Assembly (NCBI GenBank): GCA_020723305.1
Contig: DYJC01000014.1
Coordinates: 85,936 to 149,935, forward strand
Direction: 5' to 3'
From: Desulfosudis oleivorans
GTDB taxonomy: Bacteria; Desulfobacterota; Desulfobacteria; Desulfobacterales; SURF-7
DNA: 64,000 bases
The translations under genes and the position numbers were made by a program. Under the pieces are notes generated by a model. It had not been told where the DNA came from. It made no database searches and was given only the letters and a program-made list of their open reading frames with translations. Positions 18,149 through 25,565 of the stretch are shown here, in pieces (the first letter of the stretch is position 1; each line of letters starts with the position of its first letter).

Positions 18149-18706
18149 ATGCCTATTCTTTATAAAATCAGTATCCATGCCATCCTGATCTTTTTCATTG
18201 CTTTCCATCCAGCCGCAGCAGACAATCCCCTGTCCGATGAAGAGAAAAAAACAATCGTCTATGAAATGTACAGGGATTATAAAAAACAGGATTTCCCGGA
18301 GGTGCAGGACATTCATCCCAAACAGGCCATGGAGCTAGTAAAATCAAAAAAAGTTATTTTTGTGGATACCCGCAAAAAATCCGAAATGGATATTTCCATG
18401 CTTCCGGATTCCATACCGGAGAAAACCTTTCTGGAAAACCCTGAAAAATATAAAGATAAAATTGTTATTGCCTATTGTACCATCAGTTATCGAAGCGGCA
18501 AATTTACCCAGAAGATGCAGAAACAGAACATTCCCGTAAAAAATCTGATCGGCGGTTTACTGGCCTGGGTGCTGGAAGGCGGTAAGGTTTATGATCCGGC
18601 AGGCGAGACAAAACGCATCCATGTTTACGGTAAAAAATGGGATTACCCAGCCAATGGATATGAGTCCGTGATATTTGGTTTTTTTGACAATTGGTTTGAA
18701 TCCTGA
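18149..18706 (+). CDS. Exported rhodanese-domain protein
   Basis: A 185-residue protein with an N-terminal signal peptide (hydrophobic IHAILIFFIAF, likely cleaved after PAAA). A rhodanese domain follows: VIFVDTRKKSEM, then the active-site loop YCTISYRSG whose Cys would carry a persulfide, and GGLLAWVLEGG near the end. The catalytic loop is intact, so sulfurtransferase activity in the periplasm is plausible. AGGAG lies right before the gene at the end of the 8-bp tandem array. The sensor kinase gene starts 12 bases downstream, so the two are probably co-transcribed. Confidence 0.88.
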   Translation: MPILYKISIHAILIFFIAFHPAAADNPLSDEEKKTIVYEMYRDYKKQDFPEVQDIHPKQAMELVKSKKVIFVDTRKKSEMDISMLPDSIPEKTFLENPEKYKDKIVIAYCTISYRSGKFTQKMQKQNIPVKNLIGGLLAWVLEGGKVYDPAGETKRIHVYGKKWDYPANGYESVIFGFFDNWFES

Positions 18707-18718
18707 AAAGGGGTCATT

Positions 18719-21400
18719 ATGATTGTTCTGGATACACGCACCATCGTATTCAGTGCTACGGTCATCAATATCGTCTGTACTCTGATCATCGTGGCATTGT
18801 GGATCCAAAGCCGGAAACGGTATGCAGGAACAGGCTTCTTAATTCTTGATTTCTCATTTCAAACAACAGGCCTGGTCATGGTTTTTCTCCGGGGTTCAAT
18901 CCCGGACTGGATATCTATCGTTCTCTCCAATACCATTGTGATCGCCGGAGTCATTCTGGGGTATATCGGCCTGGAACGTTTTTTCGGCACAAAGCGCTCT
19001 CAAGTGCATAATTGTGTTCTTTTATTGGCCTTTGCCTGTATTCACTCCTATTATGCTTTTATACAACCGAATCTGGCAGCGCGGAATCTCAATTTATCCC
19101 TGAGCCTTCTCATCCTGTGTTTCCAATTCATATGGTTCCTTTTACGGGTAGTCCCGCCGGATATGCGCCGGCTGACATCCGGTCTGGTCACGATTTTCAG
19201 TGCATATGGCATCGTCAGTATCATCCGGATTACCTATATTTTGACCCGCGTACAAACTGAAAACGACTTTTTCCGGTCAAGCCCATTTGACAGCCTAGTT
19301 TTTGCCTCTTATCAGATATTGTTCATTCTGTTAACCTACAGCCTGATATTGATGTACAATAAACGGCTGCTTATGGATGTTGAAGCTCAGGAAGAAAAAT
19401 TTTTCAAAGCGTTTCACTCTTCGCCTTATGCCATGATCATCGCTCGTTTCCAGGACGAAAAAATTATCGAGGTCAATGAAAGCTTTCAGAATATTTCTGA
19501 ATTTCGATCAAATGAAATCATGGGAAAAACAGCTCTTGATCTGCATCTCTGGGAGAAAATAGAAGATCGTCTCTTTGTTGCCAATGAGTTAGTAAAAAAC
19601 GGCCATGTAAATGGGATGGAACTCCAATTTCGAAAAAAGTCCGGAGAGATGATCACAGGGCTTTTTTCAGCCGAGATCATCAAAACCAAAAACCAGAAGT
19701 GCGTATTAACGAGTATTGACGATATCACTAAACGCAAACAGGCCGAAGAGGCGCTGAGACAGGCACACGATGAGCTGGAACAGCGCGTGGCAACCCGGAC
19801 AGAAGAATTGATGCAGGCCAATGAGACGTTGAAGGCGGAAATCAATTACCGCAAAGAGGCTGAAGCCGCGTTGATAGAAAGCGAACGGCGATATAAAACA
19901 ATAACGGAATCCGCTCAGGATTCTATCTTTTGTAAAAATGTAAACCGGCAATACACCTTTGTTAATCCTGCAATGTCGAAACTGATGAACTGCAAAGAAG
20001 AAGATTTAATTGGGAAAACTCCGGAACAGCTGTTTAGCTCAAAATTCGCTGATGTAGTTAAAAATCTGGATGACCGAACATTTGCAGGAGAAAAGGTAAA
20101 CGAAATTAAAAGTCTTGAAATCAACGGTACGGAATACATTTTTCATACGATTCAGGTGCCGTTGGAACAGAAAGACGGAAAGGTATACAGCATCAGCGGG
20201 ATTGTTCGAGATATTACTGAAAATGTAAAAGCCCAAGAGGAAAAAATAAAAATAGAAAACCAGCTTCTCCAGATCCAGAAAATGGAAGCCATCGACACCC
20301 TTGCCGGTGGAACAGCTCATGAGTTTAATAATCTGCTCGCAGTTATTATGGGTAACACTGAATTTCTTATGAGTACGGCTTCTCCTGAAAACAAAAAGAT
20401 TCTGGATGACATATATGAATCAACGCAAAGAGGAAAACGTCTGGTGCAGCAGTTGCTTACATTCAGTCGTAAAAGTGAAAGCCGGTTAAGCCCCATTTTG
20501 CTGAATATCGAAATACAAAAAATCATCACCATGCTTGGAAGGCTGATTCAAAGAAAGATTACGCTGTCGGCAGAAGTTTCTGATAATTTGTGGGGAGTGA
20601 ATGCTGATGCAGGAAAGATTGAGCAAGTGTTGGTAAATCTGTGTCTGAACGCACGAGATGCAATGCCTGATGGTGGGGTGCTGAAAATTATGGCAAAAAA
20701 TACCATCATTGATCCATCCATTCATAATGAATATCCAGACATTGAAAAAGGTCGTTATGTGCAACTTTCCGTTTCAGATACAGGCCATGGAATGGATCAG
20801 AAAACCAGGGAATGCATCTTTGACCCGTTTTTTACAACAAAAGGTTTGGGCAAGGGAACCGGCCTTGGGCTGGCTGTAGTCTATGGTATCATAAAAGCTC
20901 ATAATGGTTATATTTTCTGCAAAAGCCAGCCCGGGGTTGGAACGACATTTGAAATCTTTTTACCGGCTATTGAATATGCAGAGATTGCCGATCTGGAGCG
21001 TAAAAAGGCTGTTGCACCAATTGAAGGCAAAGAGACAATATTAACCGTTGACGATGAAGATGGAGTTGTCCGGATTTTAAATCGGATGCTTACCCTTTTA
21101 GGCTACAATACAATCCCGGCAAATTCCGGTGAAAAAGCTCTTGAAATATACAAAGAGAAACAGAAAGAAATTGATCTGGTTATTCTGGATCTGGGCATGC
21201 CGGGCATGGGAGGACATCAGTGTTTGGCCAAACTGATCGAGCTTGACCCCAAGGTAAAAGTGATCATTGCCAGTGGATATTCCTCAGAGGGTTTAATCAA
21301 AGACACCCTGAAACAAGGCGCTTTAGGATATGTTGTCAAACCTTTTACAAGGGATGAAATATCAAAAATGATTCGAGAGGTTTTGGATGGAGTCCAGTGA
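18719..21400 (+). CDS. Hybrid sensor histidine kinase (7 TM, two PAS, HisKA, HATPase, REC)
   Basis: The first ~215 residues contain about seven hydrophobic spans with short loops. Two PAS domains follow (around 225-345 and 385-505), separated by a coiled stretch (EEALRQAHDELEQRV). The H-box GGTAHEFNNLLAVI places the phospho-histidine at about residue 534. The ATPase domain has NLCLNARDAMPDGG, DTGHGMD and GKGTGLGLAVVYGI. The C-terminal receiver has DDED and phosphoacceptor Asp~824 in VILDLGMPG. No DNA-binding regulator is adjacent; output may be by phosphorelay. The exported rhodanese upstream suggests a periplasmic sulfur or redox signal (inference). Confidence 0.92.
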   Translation: MIVLDTRTIVFSATVINIVCTLIIVALWIQSRKRYAGTGFLILDFSFQTTGLVMVFLRGSIPDWISIVLSNTIVIAGVILGYIGLERFFGTKRSQVHNCVLLLAFACIHSYYAFIQPNLAARNLNLSLSLLILCFQFIWFLLRVVPPDMRRLTSGLVTIFSAYGIVSIIRITYILTRVQTENDFFRSSPFDSLVFASYQILFILLTYSLILMYNKRLLMDVEAQEEKFFKAFHSSPYAMIIARFQDEKIIEVNESFQNISEFRSNEIMGKTALDLHLWEKIEDRLFVANELVKNGHVNGMELQFRKKSGEMITGLFSAEIIKTKNQKCVLTSIDDITKRKQAEEALRQAHDELEQRVATRTEELMQANETLKAEINYRKEAEAALIESERRYKTITESAQDSIFCKNVNRQYTFVNPAMSKLMNCKEEDLIGKTPEQLFSSKFADVVKNLDDRTFAGEKVNEIKSLEINGTEYIFHTIQVPLEQKDGKVYSISGIVRDITENVKAQEEKIKIENQLLQIQKMEAIDTLAGGTAHEFNNLLAVIMGNTEFLMSTASPENKKILDDIYESTQRGKRLVQQLLTFSRKSESRLSPILLNIEIQKIITMLGRLIQRKITLSAEVSDNLWGVNADAGKIEQVLVNLCLNARDAMPDGGVLKIMAKNTIIDPSIHNEYPDIEKGRYVQLSVSDTGHGMDQKTRECIFDPFFTTKGLGKGTGLGLAVVYGIIKAHNGYIFCKSQPGVGTTFEIFLPAIEYAEIADLERKKAVAPIEGKETILTVDDEDGVVRILNRMLTLLGYNTIPANSGEKALEIYKEKQKEIDLVILDLGMPGMGGHQCLAKLIELDPKVKVIIASGYSSEGLIKDTLKQGALGYVVKPFTRDEISKMIREVLDGVQ

Positions 21401-21436
21401 ACTCTGATTGGATGGTGATGTCAGGGTAAAATTTTA

Positions 21437-21484
21437 TTGACCTTTTCCCAACCGGCGCTTATATTCTTACTTAAAGCTTACTTA
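21437..21484 (+). promoter_or_regulatory. Promoter and direct-repeat operator of the AbrB/PIN module
   Basis: TTGACC (21437-21442) and TATATT (21460-21465) have 17-base spacing. Immediately downstream is a direct repeat CTTACTTA (21466-21473 and 21477-21484), a plausible binding site for the AbrB-type antitoxin just before its ribosome-binding site. Confidence 0.6.
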
Positions 21485-21500
21485 TATTTTAGAGGATGTA

Positions 21501-21752
21501 ATGCAAACAACTAAATTATCCAGCAAAGGGCAAGTTATTATACCGAAAATAATAAGATCCCGATACAATTGGAACTCCGGCCAAAAATTGTCCGTAATCG
21601 ATACGGGTGACGGCATTCTATTAAGGCCTTCTCGCTCTTTTAAAAATACCGAACTTGAACAAGTTGCCGGAATCTTGAAATATACAGGGAAACCGGTTTC
21701 AATTGATGAGATGGAAGAGGCGGTAAAAAAAGGTGCCCTGGAGCAGAAATAA
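21501..21752 (+). CDS. AbrB/MazE-family antitoxin
   Basis: An 83-residue swapped-hairpin AbrB protein: starts TTKLSSKGQVIIPKIIR, followed by GQKLSVIDTGDGILLRPSR. The C-terminal half (EMEEAVKKGALEQ) is the usual toxin-binding tail. AGAGGATGT lies upstream. The stop codon overlaps the toxin start by one base (TAATG). It should repress its own promoter through the direct repeat at 21466-21484. Confidence 0.9.
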   Translation: MQTTKLSSKGQVIIPKIIRSRYNWNSGQKLSVIDTGDGILLRPSRSFKNTELEQVAGILKYTGKPVSIDEMEEAVKKGALEQK

Positions 21753-22141
21753 TGATTTCAGTGGATACCAACGTTATTGTTCGTTTGCTGACCGGTGATG
21801 ATAAACCTCAATTTAAAAGAGCAAAAGCTCTCTTCGAAAAAGAAGATATCATTATCACAACCACCGTCATTTTAGAATGTGAGTGGGTCCTGCGATATGC
21901 CTATCACTTCAAACAAAATGAGATCATGAACGCTTTTCAATCCCTATTTGGCCTGTCCAATGTTCAATTACAAAATCCGGTTGTAATTGCCGATGCAATT
22001 GAATGGCATCAGAATGGAATGGATTTTGCCGACGCCATTCATTTGGCGCAATCAAAGGACTCAGAAGCATTTGTAACATTAGATAAAAAATTGATAAAAT
22101 CCGCTTTAAAAAATACGGCCGTTTTAGTTCGTAAGCTCTAA
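21752..22141 (+). CDS. PIN-domain toxin (VapC-like)
   Basis: A 129-residue PIN ribonuclease. Acidic metal ligands are visible: D5 in MISVDTNVIVRLL, E in TVILECEWVL and the aspartates in MDFADAIHLAQSK, followed by FVTLDKKL. All four acidic positions look intact, so it should be active. It is translationally coupled to the AbrB antitoxin. VapC-type toxins cleave tRNA or rRNA when free. Confidence 0.92.
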   Translation: MISVDTNVIVRLLTGDDKPQFKRAKALFEKEDIIITTTVILECEWVLRYAYHFKQNEIMNAFQSLFGLSNVQLQNPVVIADAIEWHQNGMDFADAIHLAQSKDSEAFVTLDKKLIKSALKNTAVLVRKL

Positions 22142-22192
22142 CCCCATCAAAAAAGATTCCGATCAACCACAGGAGGGTATTCTGCTTATTGG

Positions 22193-22486
22193 ATGGTCAA
22201 CTATGACAGCGGCTACCAGGTACTGATCGGGTGGAACGTTGAAATCATCGTTACTTTCCTTTTCTGGAGTCTCATTATCACCAAGTCCATACCGGAAGAT
22301 AAAAACAAAACCTTCTTCGGCATCAACAACCGTATCGTCCTGGCATTCTGCTGGGGAGTTTTGCCGGTTATTATCGAAATCATATACGACCTTCCCACAA
22401 CAAAGCAGCAGGCAACGGCCGTCGGCATCATGGCTGGAATTTTGTTCCTCGGATTTGCCATATTTTTGCCGCTGGGGTGGATATAA
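22193..22486 (+). CDS. Small integral membrane protein, unrecognised
   Basis: A 97-residue frame with three hydrophobic spans (VEIIVTFLFWSLIIT, RIVLAFCWGVLPVIIEIIY, AVGIMAGILFLGFAIFLPLGW) joined by short polar loops, unlike a shadow frame. AGGAGG is at 22171-22176 but 16 bases from the ATG, which is far. A terminator-like hairpin overlaps its stop. It lies downstream of the AbrB/PIN pair on the same strand. No named family recognised. Confidence 0.6.
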   Translation: MVNYDSGYQVLIGWNVEIIVTFLFWSLIITKSIPEDKNKTFFGINNRIVLAFCWGVLPVIIEIIYDLPTTKQQATAVGIMAGILFLGFAIFLPLGWI

Positions 22487-22509
22487 CAGGTTTAACACCT
22501 GTTTTTTAA
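22485..22509 (+). terminator. Rho-independent terminator after the membrane protein
   Basis: Perfect 6-bp stem AACAGG / CCTGTT with a 7-base loop, followed by a run of six T. It begins inside the stop codon of the 97-residue membrane protein. Confidence 0.65.
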
Positions 22510-22586
22510 TTTTCAATCTGTTCGGTTGGTGGCTGATGTCCGGAATGGGCCAGGTAAAGCTGCTGGTCCACTGCGGCTTTATTTTA

Positions 22587-22964
22587 TCAAGGACGAAATT
22601 TTTTGATTTGTATGTCTTTTAATATTTTATAATGTTTGTCATTCCCGGTTATAATCGGAAGGCCATGTGAAATTGCCGTGGCACCTATCAAAGCATCCAC
22701 AAGGTGAATGGAATGACGTAAAAAATGTTGTTCTACAAAGAACATCGCTTTAACGGATATTTCTTCTGAAATATAAAGGATGTTTACTTTCCAGGCACTA
22801 AGGGCCCTTCGTAGATTGTTAAGCTCGTTTTTATCTCTCATTCCTTGTATCAGCTCCATATATGTAACAACAGAGATAGAAAAATGCTTTGAATCCTCGA
22901 TAGTTTTATATGCCTTCTGATTTCCTTTCATGTACCATATAAGGACATCCGTATCGATAATCAT
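22587..22964 (-). CDS. PIN-domain toxin (VapC-like), second module
   Basis: A 125-residue PIN protein: MIIDTDVLIWYMKG with the first Asp ligands, VVTYMELIQG with Glu, IHLVDALIGATA and LPIITGNDKHY with the remaining Asp ligands. Its start codon directly follows the antitoxin stop. The 3' end faces the plus-strand membrane-protein transcript, with about 100 bases between the two stop codons. Confidence 0.92.
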   Translation of the reverse strand: MIIDTDVLIWYMKGNQKAYKTIEDSKHFSISVVTYMELIQGMRDKNELNNLRRALSAWKVNILYISEEISVKAMFFVEQHFLRHSIHLVDALIGATAISHGLPIITGNDKHYKILKDIQIKKFRP

Positions 22965-23198
22965 TTATAATCTTCCTTTTCTTAATCCCCGGACATACTG
23001 ATCAACATTTTTAACCATGTCGTTATCTTTCCAGATTCCAAACAGTTCATTGGTTGTTTTTTTCCCATCGTTTCCATTGTAGGGAATCAGTTTTGCACAG
23101 GGCTTACCGCGAAAAGTGATTACCACCTCCTCGCCCCTGTTAACCGTATCAAGAAGCTCCTTTGAATTAAACCTCAGGTCTTTTGCCGTTGCTTTCAT
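22965..23198 (-). CDS. Phd/YefM-family antitoxin
   Basis: A 77-residue antitoxin with the Phd/YefM N-terminal fold: KATAKDLRFNSKELLDTVNRGEEVVIT then RGKPCAKLIPY. The C-terminal portion (LFGIWKDNDMVKNVDQYVRGLRKGR) is the toxin-neutralising tail. AGGTG lies just before the ATG. A perfect palindrome at 23219-23242 is the likely autoregulatory operator. Confidence 0.92.
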   Translation of the reverse strand: MKATAKDLRFNSKELLDTVNRGEEVVITFRGKPCAKLIPYNGNDGKKTTNELFGIWKDNDMVKNVDQYVRGLRKGRL

Positions 23199-23218
23199 GA
23201 TTCACCTCCGATTATCAT

Positions 23219-23242
23219 AGTTTATACTTTGAAGTATAAACT
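23219..23242. promoter_or_regulatory. Palindromic operator of the Phd/PIN module
   Basis: An 11-bp perfect inverted repeat (AGTTTATACTT, two-base spacer, AAGTATAAACT) starting 21 bases upstream of the antitoxin start codon. This is where Phd-type antitoxins usually bind. Confidence 0.7.
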
Positions 23243-23328
23243 TTTGAATAAGCCATGTCAAGGATTGCTTACAGACAAACAATAAATTTTACAGGCAGTG
23301 AACGCCAAAGCTAATCGGTGGTTCTTTT

Positions 23329-23374
23329 ATGCCTGTTTTTAAGTTGCCGAAACCAAATTCGCGATAAAAACCTG
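23329..23374 (-). pseudogene. Fragment of a GNAT acetyltransferase gene
   Basis: These 46 bases match 24913-24958 inside the intact GNAT gene at about 42 of 46 positions and, on the minus strand, can be read as GFYREFGFGNLKTG, the family's C-terminal motif. No start or upstream part is present. It begins immediately after the R''-like GCATAAC at the ParE-like gene's stop codon, which suggests a cassette deletion or recombination scar. Confidence 0.75.
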
Positions 23375-23375
23375 G

Positions 23376-23672
23376 TTATGCCTTGATTTCATCTATCGGC
23401 AATATCTGTTTTCCATGTCGAATAGTAAGTATGGATATTTCTTTTGAGCTGATATGATAAATGATCCGATAATTTCCATAAATTAACTCCCTGAATCGGC
23501 GTTCATTGATTTCAGGGACTATCCGCCCAAGTTCAGGATTAGATCGAAGTTGCTCAACCTTAGAAAATACTGCATGAATCCACTTTTCTGCTGCCATAGG
23601 TTTATCTTGAGTAATGTAATCAACTATTTTTGACGCCCTTTCAACTGCAAGGGGAGACCAGACTATCTTCAT
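23376..23672 (-). CDS. RelE/ParE-family toxin
   Basis: A 98-residue toxin: MKIVWSPLAVERASKIVDYI, then PELGRIVPEINERRFRELIYGNYRIIYHI and ISILTIRHGKQ. The sequence resembles ParE-type (type II RelE/ParE superfamily) proteins; it has no obvious catalytic His/Lys set of RelE, so gyrase inhibition or ribosomal cleavage cannot be told apart. It overlaps its antitoxin by four bases. Its stop codon lies inside an attC R''-like heptamer (GCATAAC). Confidence 0.9.
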   Translation of the reverse strand: MKIVWSPLAVERASKIVDYITQDKPMAAEKWIHAVFSKVEQLRSNPELGRIVPEINERRFRELIYGNYRIIYHISSKEISILTIRHGKQILPIDEIKA

Positions 23673-23950
23673 TTGGGAACTCGCTTCAACAATTTGTTTT
23701 TTGCATTTTGTTGGGAAATCCCTTCTCCTTTTGCCAGTTGGTTGAGAGCGGTTTGGACATCTGAAAGAAGCTCAATTTTTTCTTGCATAGCTTCATACTC
23801 ATTTGCACCCAATAGTACCGCAACGCCTTTGCCATGTTGTGTAATTATAACCGGGCGTTTGGTTTCATGGACTTGTTTGATGTAAGAAGCCATGGCATTT
23901 CTTACTTCCGACATGGACTTGATATCCTGATCAATTTTGAGTTTTTGCAT
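23669..23950 (-). CDS. Phd/YefM-family antitoxin of the ParE-like module
   Basis: A 93-residue antitoxin: DIKSMSEVRNAMASYIKQVHETKRPVIITQHGKGVAVLLGANEYEAM is the Phd/YefM DNA-binding fold (seen as separate short motifs SEVRNAMASYI, PVIITQHGKGVAVL and EYEAM). The tail from ~60 on should bind the toxin. AGAGGTGC precedes the ATG. A 9-bp-arm palindrome at 23971-23998 is the likely operator. Confidence 0.92.
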   Translation of the reverse strand: MQKLKIDQDIKSMSEVRNAMASYIKQVHETKRPVIITQHGKGVAVLLGANEYEAMQEKIELLSDVQTALNQLAKGEGISQQNAKNKLLKRVPK

Positions 23951-23970
23951 TTTGCACCTCTTTTGGTATT

Positions 23971-23998
23971 AATTTTGTACGTAATAACATACAAAATT
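23971..23998. promoter_or_regulatory. Palindromic operator of the Phd/ParE module
   Basis: Perfect inverted repeat AATTTTGTA / TACAAAATT with a 10-base centre, 20 bases upstream of the antitoxin start codon. It is A/T-rich and positioned for autorepression. Confidence 0.65.
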
Positions 23999-24025
23999 TA
24001 GTGCAATCAACTGTTTTTTTGAAAG

Positions 24026-24083
24026 GCATAAGGGTTGAGCAGTGCCGACCGGCTTTTTGGGTGGGCTCCAGCGAATAGTACGC
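24026..24083 (-). other. Degenerate integron attC-like site
   Basis: On the minus strand an R''-like GCGTACT is followed by ATTCGCTGGAGC, a central stretch with GCCGGTCGGC, then GCTCAACC and an R'-like CTTATGC. The order of R'', L'', L' and R' segments matches attC sites, but both R boxes are imperfect. It lies only ~47 bases from the next attC-like site and just upstream of the Phd/ParE pair. Confidence 0.4.
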
Positions 24084-24130
24084 TTCCTGATTGTCTATCA
24101 TTTAACCCTCTCTCATCACGCTATCGTTTT

Positions 24131-24194
24131 GCATAACTGGATAGGAAACGCTGCATAGCGAAGCACCGCAACGTTTTCCAGTCCGAGTTTACGC
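24131..24194 (-). other. Integron attC-like site after the BrnT/BrnA pair
   Basis: On the minus strand an R''-like GCGTAAAC contains the brnA stop codon. Partly complementary arms CTGGAAAACG and CGTTTCC...CCAG follow, then a good R' box GTTATGC at 24131-24137. A stop codon falling within R'' is typical of gene cassettes. Confidence 0.55.
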
Positions 24195-24488
24195 TGTTGT
24201 TCTGCCGGATTTATGTTGATGGGCTTCTTTATAAGCTTTAAGCAGTGCGTTGATTCGTGTTTGATAACCTTTTCCTTGGTTTTTGAACCATGATAGAACA
24301 TCTTCATCAATTCTTAGAGTCACTTGAGTTTTCCTGACTACAGGATTTAATCCTTTTCGTAAAATGGCATTTGCAAACATTTCCGGAGTAACCTCTGGAT
24401 TATCATCAAAGTTAATGTCATTATCTGTTAACCTATCAACTCGTCCCCAATCAGTCTGGGATTTCTGAAAAGTATGCTTTTTCTTCAT
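24189..24488 (-). CDS. brnA: BrnA-family antitoxin
   Basis: A 99-residue antitoxin with the BrnA layout: an N-terminal part ending in PEVTPEMFANAILR, then a ribbon-helix-helix region RKTQVTLRIDEDVLSWFKNQGKGYQTRINALLKAY (read as KTQVTLRIDEDVLSWF and YQTRINALLKAY). It overlaps the 3' end of the toxin gene by 38 bases. In this family the toxin is first and the antitoxin dimer represses the operon. Confidence 0.9.
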   Translation of the reverse strand: MKKKHTFQKSQTDWGRVDRLTDNDINFDDNPEVTPEMFANAILRKGLNPVVRKTQVTLRIDEDVLSWFKNQGKGYQTRINALLKAYKEAHQHKSGRTTA

Positions 24489-24726
24489 ATTTTGTGGCCT
24501 TTCGTATCGAAATAATTCTTATTGAGTCTTTGGTTTCCGTATGAACAACCGCGACGACTCTTCCTTCCAGAATTCCAAAAGTGACATATCGATCTTCACC
24601 ATAATCAAAACGATCATCTTTGATGGTTAATGTATAACTCTCAAATATCATGGGAGCATTAGTGAAATCTATCCCGTGATTAGAAATATTTAATTTTCGT
24701 TTCTTCTCGTCCCATTCAAAATTCAT
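24451..24726 (-). CDS. brnT: BrnT-family ribonuclease toxin
   Basis: A 91-residue RelE-fold toxin with the BrnT hallmarks: FEWDEKKRKLNISNHGIDF at the start, then RYVTFGILEGRVVAVVHTE and RIISIRKATKYEEKAY at the end. It is the first gene of the pair, with a sigma-70-like promoter just upstream. BrnT cleaves RNA when not bound by BrnA. Confidence 0.93.
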   Translation of the reverse strand: MNFEWDEKKRKLNISNHGIDFTNAPMIFESYTLTIKDDRFDYGEDRYVTFGILEGRVVAVVHTETKDSIRIISIRKATKYEEKAYFSEIPD

Positions 24727-24733
24727 AAATTAT

Positions 24734-24762
24734 ATTGTAGTTACATTATGTCATTACGTCAA
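24734..24762 (-). promoter_or_regulatory. Promoter of the brnT-brnA operon
   Basis: TTGACG (24757-24762) and TACAAT (24734-24739) on the minus strand with 17-base spacing, 7 bases upstream of the brnT start codon, so the leader would be very short. The spacer holds an imperfect palindrome (ACATAATGT) that could be the BrnA operator. Confidence 0.6.
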
Positions 24763-24784
24763 GCACAAAAATATTGATGAGAGG

Positions 24785-24855
24785 GCAGAACGTATTTCTC
24801 ACCTGTCGGTGTGGAGCATAGCGGAACAGCGGTTGGGTGCAGAAAATTGTTCGAT
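24785..24855 (-). other. Integron attC-like site after the GNAT gene
   Basis: On the minus strand ATCGAAC (R''-like, 24849-24855) is followed by TTTCTGCACC and, after a ~30-base centre, GGTGAGAAA, which pairs with it except for one unpaired G. GTTCTGC (R'-like) closes the site at 24785-24791. An unpaired base in the L arm is a hallmark of folded attC sites. It begins five bases after the GNAT stop. Confidence 0.5.
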
Positions 24856-24860
24856 GTCGG

Positions 24861-25286
24861 TCATTCCAGATATCCCTTTGCCCTGGACATTTCTGGATTT
24901 GGAAATAATCCCATGCCTGTTTTTAAATTGCCAAAACCAAATTTGCGATAAAAACCTTGTTTCCCAGGCGCAACAAAAATCAGAACAGGAGCGCTTTTCG
25001 GGATTTTTTCTAAAAGCGCTTCCATAATTGATTTGCCGATGCCTTGTCTCTGGAATTCAGGCAAAACAACTACATCATAAATGGCTGATTGATATTGGCC
25101 ATCAGAAATAGCACGTCCAAAACCAATGATTTTCTGCTCAAAATATGCAGAACAGACCGTGTGGCTGTTTTCTGCCGCAATCTTCAGTTTTGCAGGTTCA
25201 CGAGTGCTGAGAGGCGCAAGCCTGAATATTTCGCACAACGCCACCCAATCAATGCTTTCCGTTCCGTATTTGATGGATATATTCAT
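24861..25286 (-). CDS. GNAT-family N-acetyltransferase
   Basis: A ~141-residue acetyltransferase. The acetyl-CoA binding loop is FQRQGIGKSIMEALL (the R/QxxGxG/A motif), preceded by AIYDVVVLPE and followed by FVAPGKQGFYRKFGFGNLKTGM, the C-terminal motif of YhbS/ElaA-like GNATs. The start at 25286 is supported by AGGAAGA; the longer frame starts with GTG at 25316. The substrate is unknown. Acetyltransferases are common integron cassette cargo, and an attC-like site follows its stop codon. Confidence 0.9.
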   Translation of the reverse strand: MNISIKYGTESIDWVALCEIFRLAPLSTREPAKLKIAAENSHTVCSAYFEQKIIGFGRAISDGQYQSAIYDVVVLPEFQRQGIGKSIMEALLEKIPKSAPVLIFVAPGKQGFYRKFGFGNLKTGMGLFPNPEMSRAKGYLE

Positions 25287-25497
25287 TGCTTCTTCCTGAA
25301 TGAACGTGTTGCGCACACGTGCAGCAAATTCGGTTTTCTTACCTAATTATTAAAAAATAACTTTACTCCAGAGCCGATAATGGCTCTTTGGGGACACCCT
25401 TTGTGCTTTTATATTTCTTGTTCCTGACAGCAATAGAATACAGGAATCATCTATTCCAAATGTAAAAATGTAAAGAACGTACCCAAATTCCTTAAAA

Positions 25498-25550
25498 GCA
25501 TAAAATCATGGCCCCATTATTTCCGTCGATTCTCCAGCAAATTGTTATGC
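25498..25550 (-). other. Integron attC-like site after the TIR/deoxyribosyltransferase-like gene
   Basis: On the minus strand R'' GCATAAC (25544-25550) is followed by AATTTGCTGGAG and ATCGACGG, then an R'-like TTTATGC (one mismatch to the complement of R'') at 25498-25504. It starts 15 bases after the upstream gene's stop codon, as expected for a cassette. Confidence 0.55.
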
Positions 25551-25565
25551 TTTAGAATTTAAGAG

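Noticed and set aside
17982..18188. 68-residue plus-strand frame over the 8-bp repeat array
   Set aside because: Its content is the repeat translated; it overlaps the rhodanese start, which has a clear ribosome-binding site.
22163..22516. 117-residue minus-strand frame
   Set aside because: Opposite the hydrophobic membrane protein; polar composition typical of a shadow frame.
22510..22580. Plus-strand coding-like stretch reading GWWLMSGMGQVKLLVHCG
   Set aside because: Resembles protein sequence but lacks a start and a family; too short to call.
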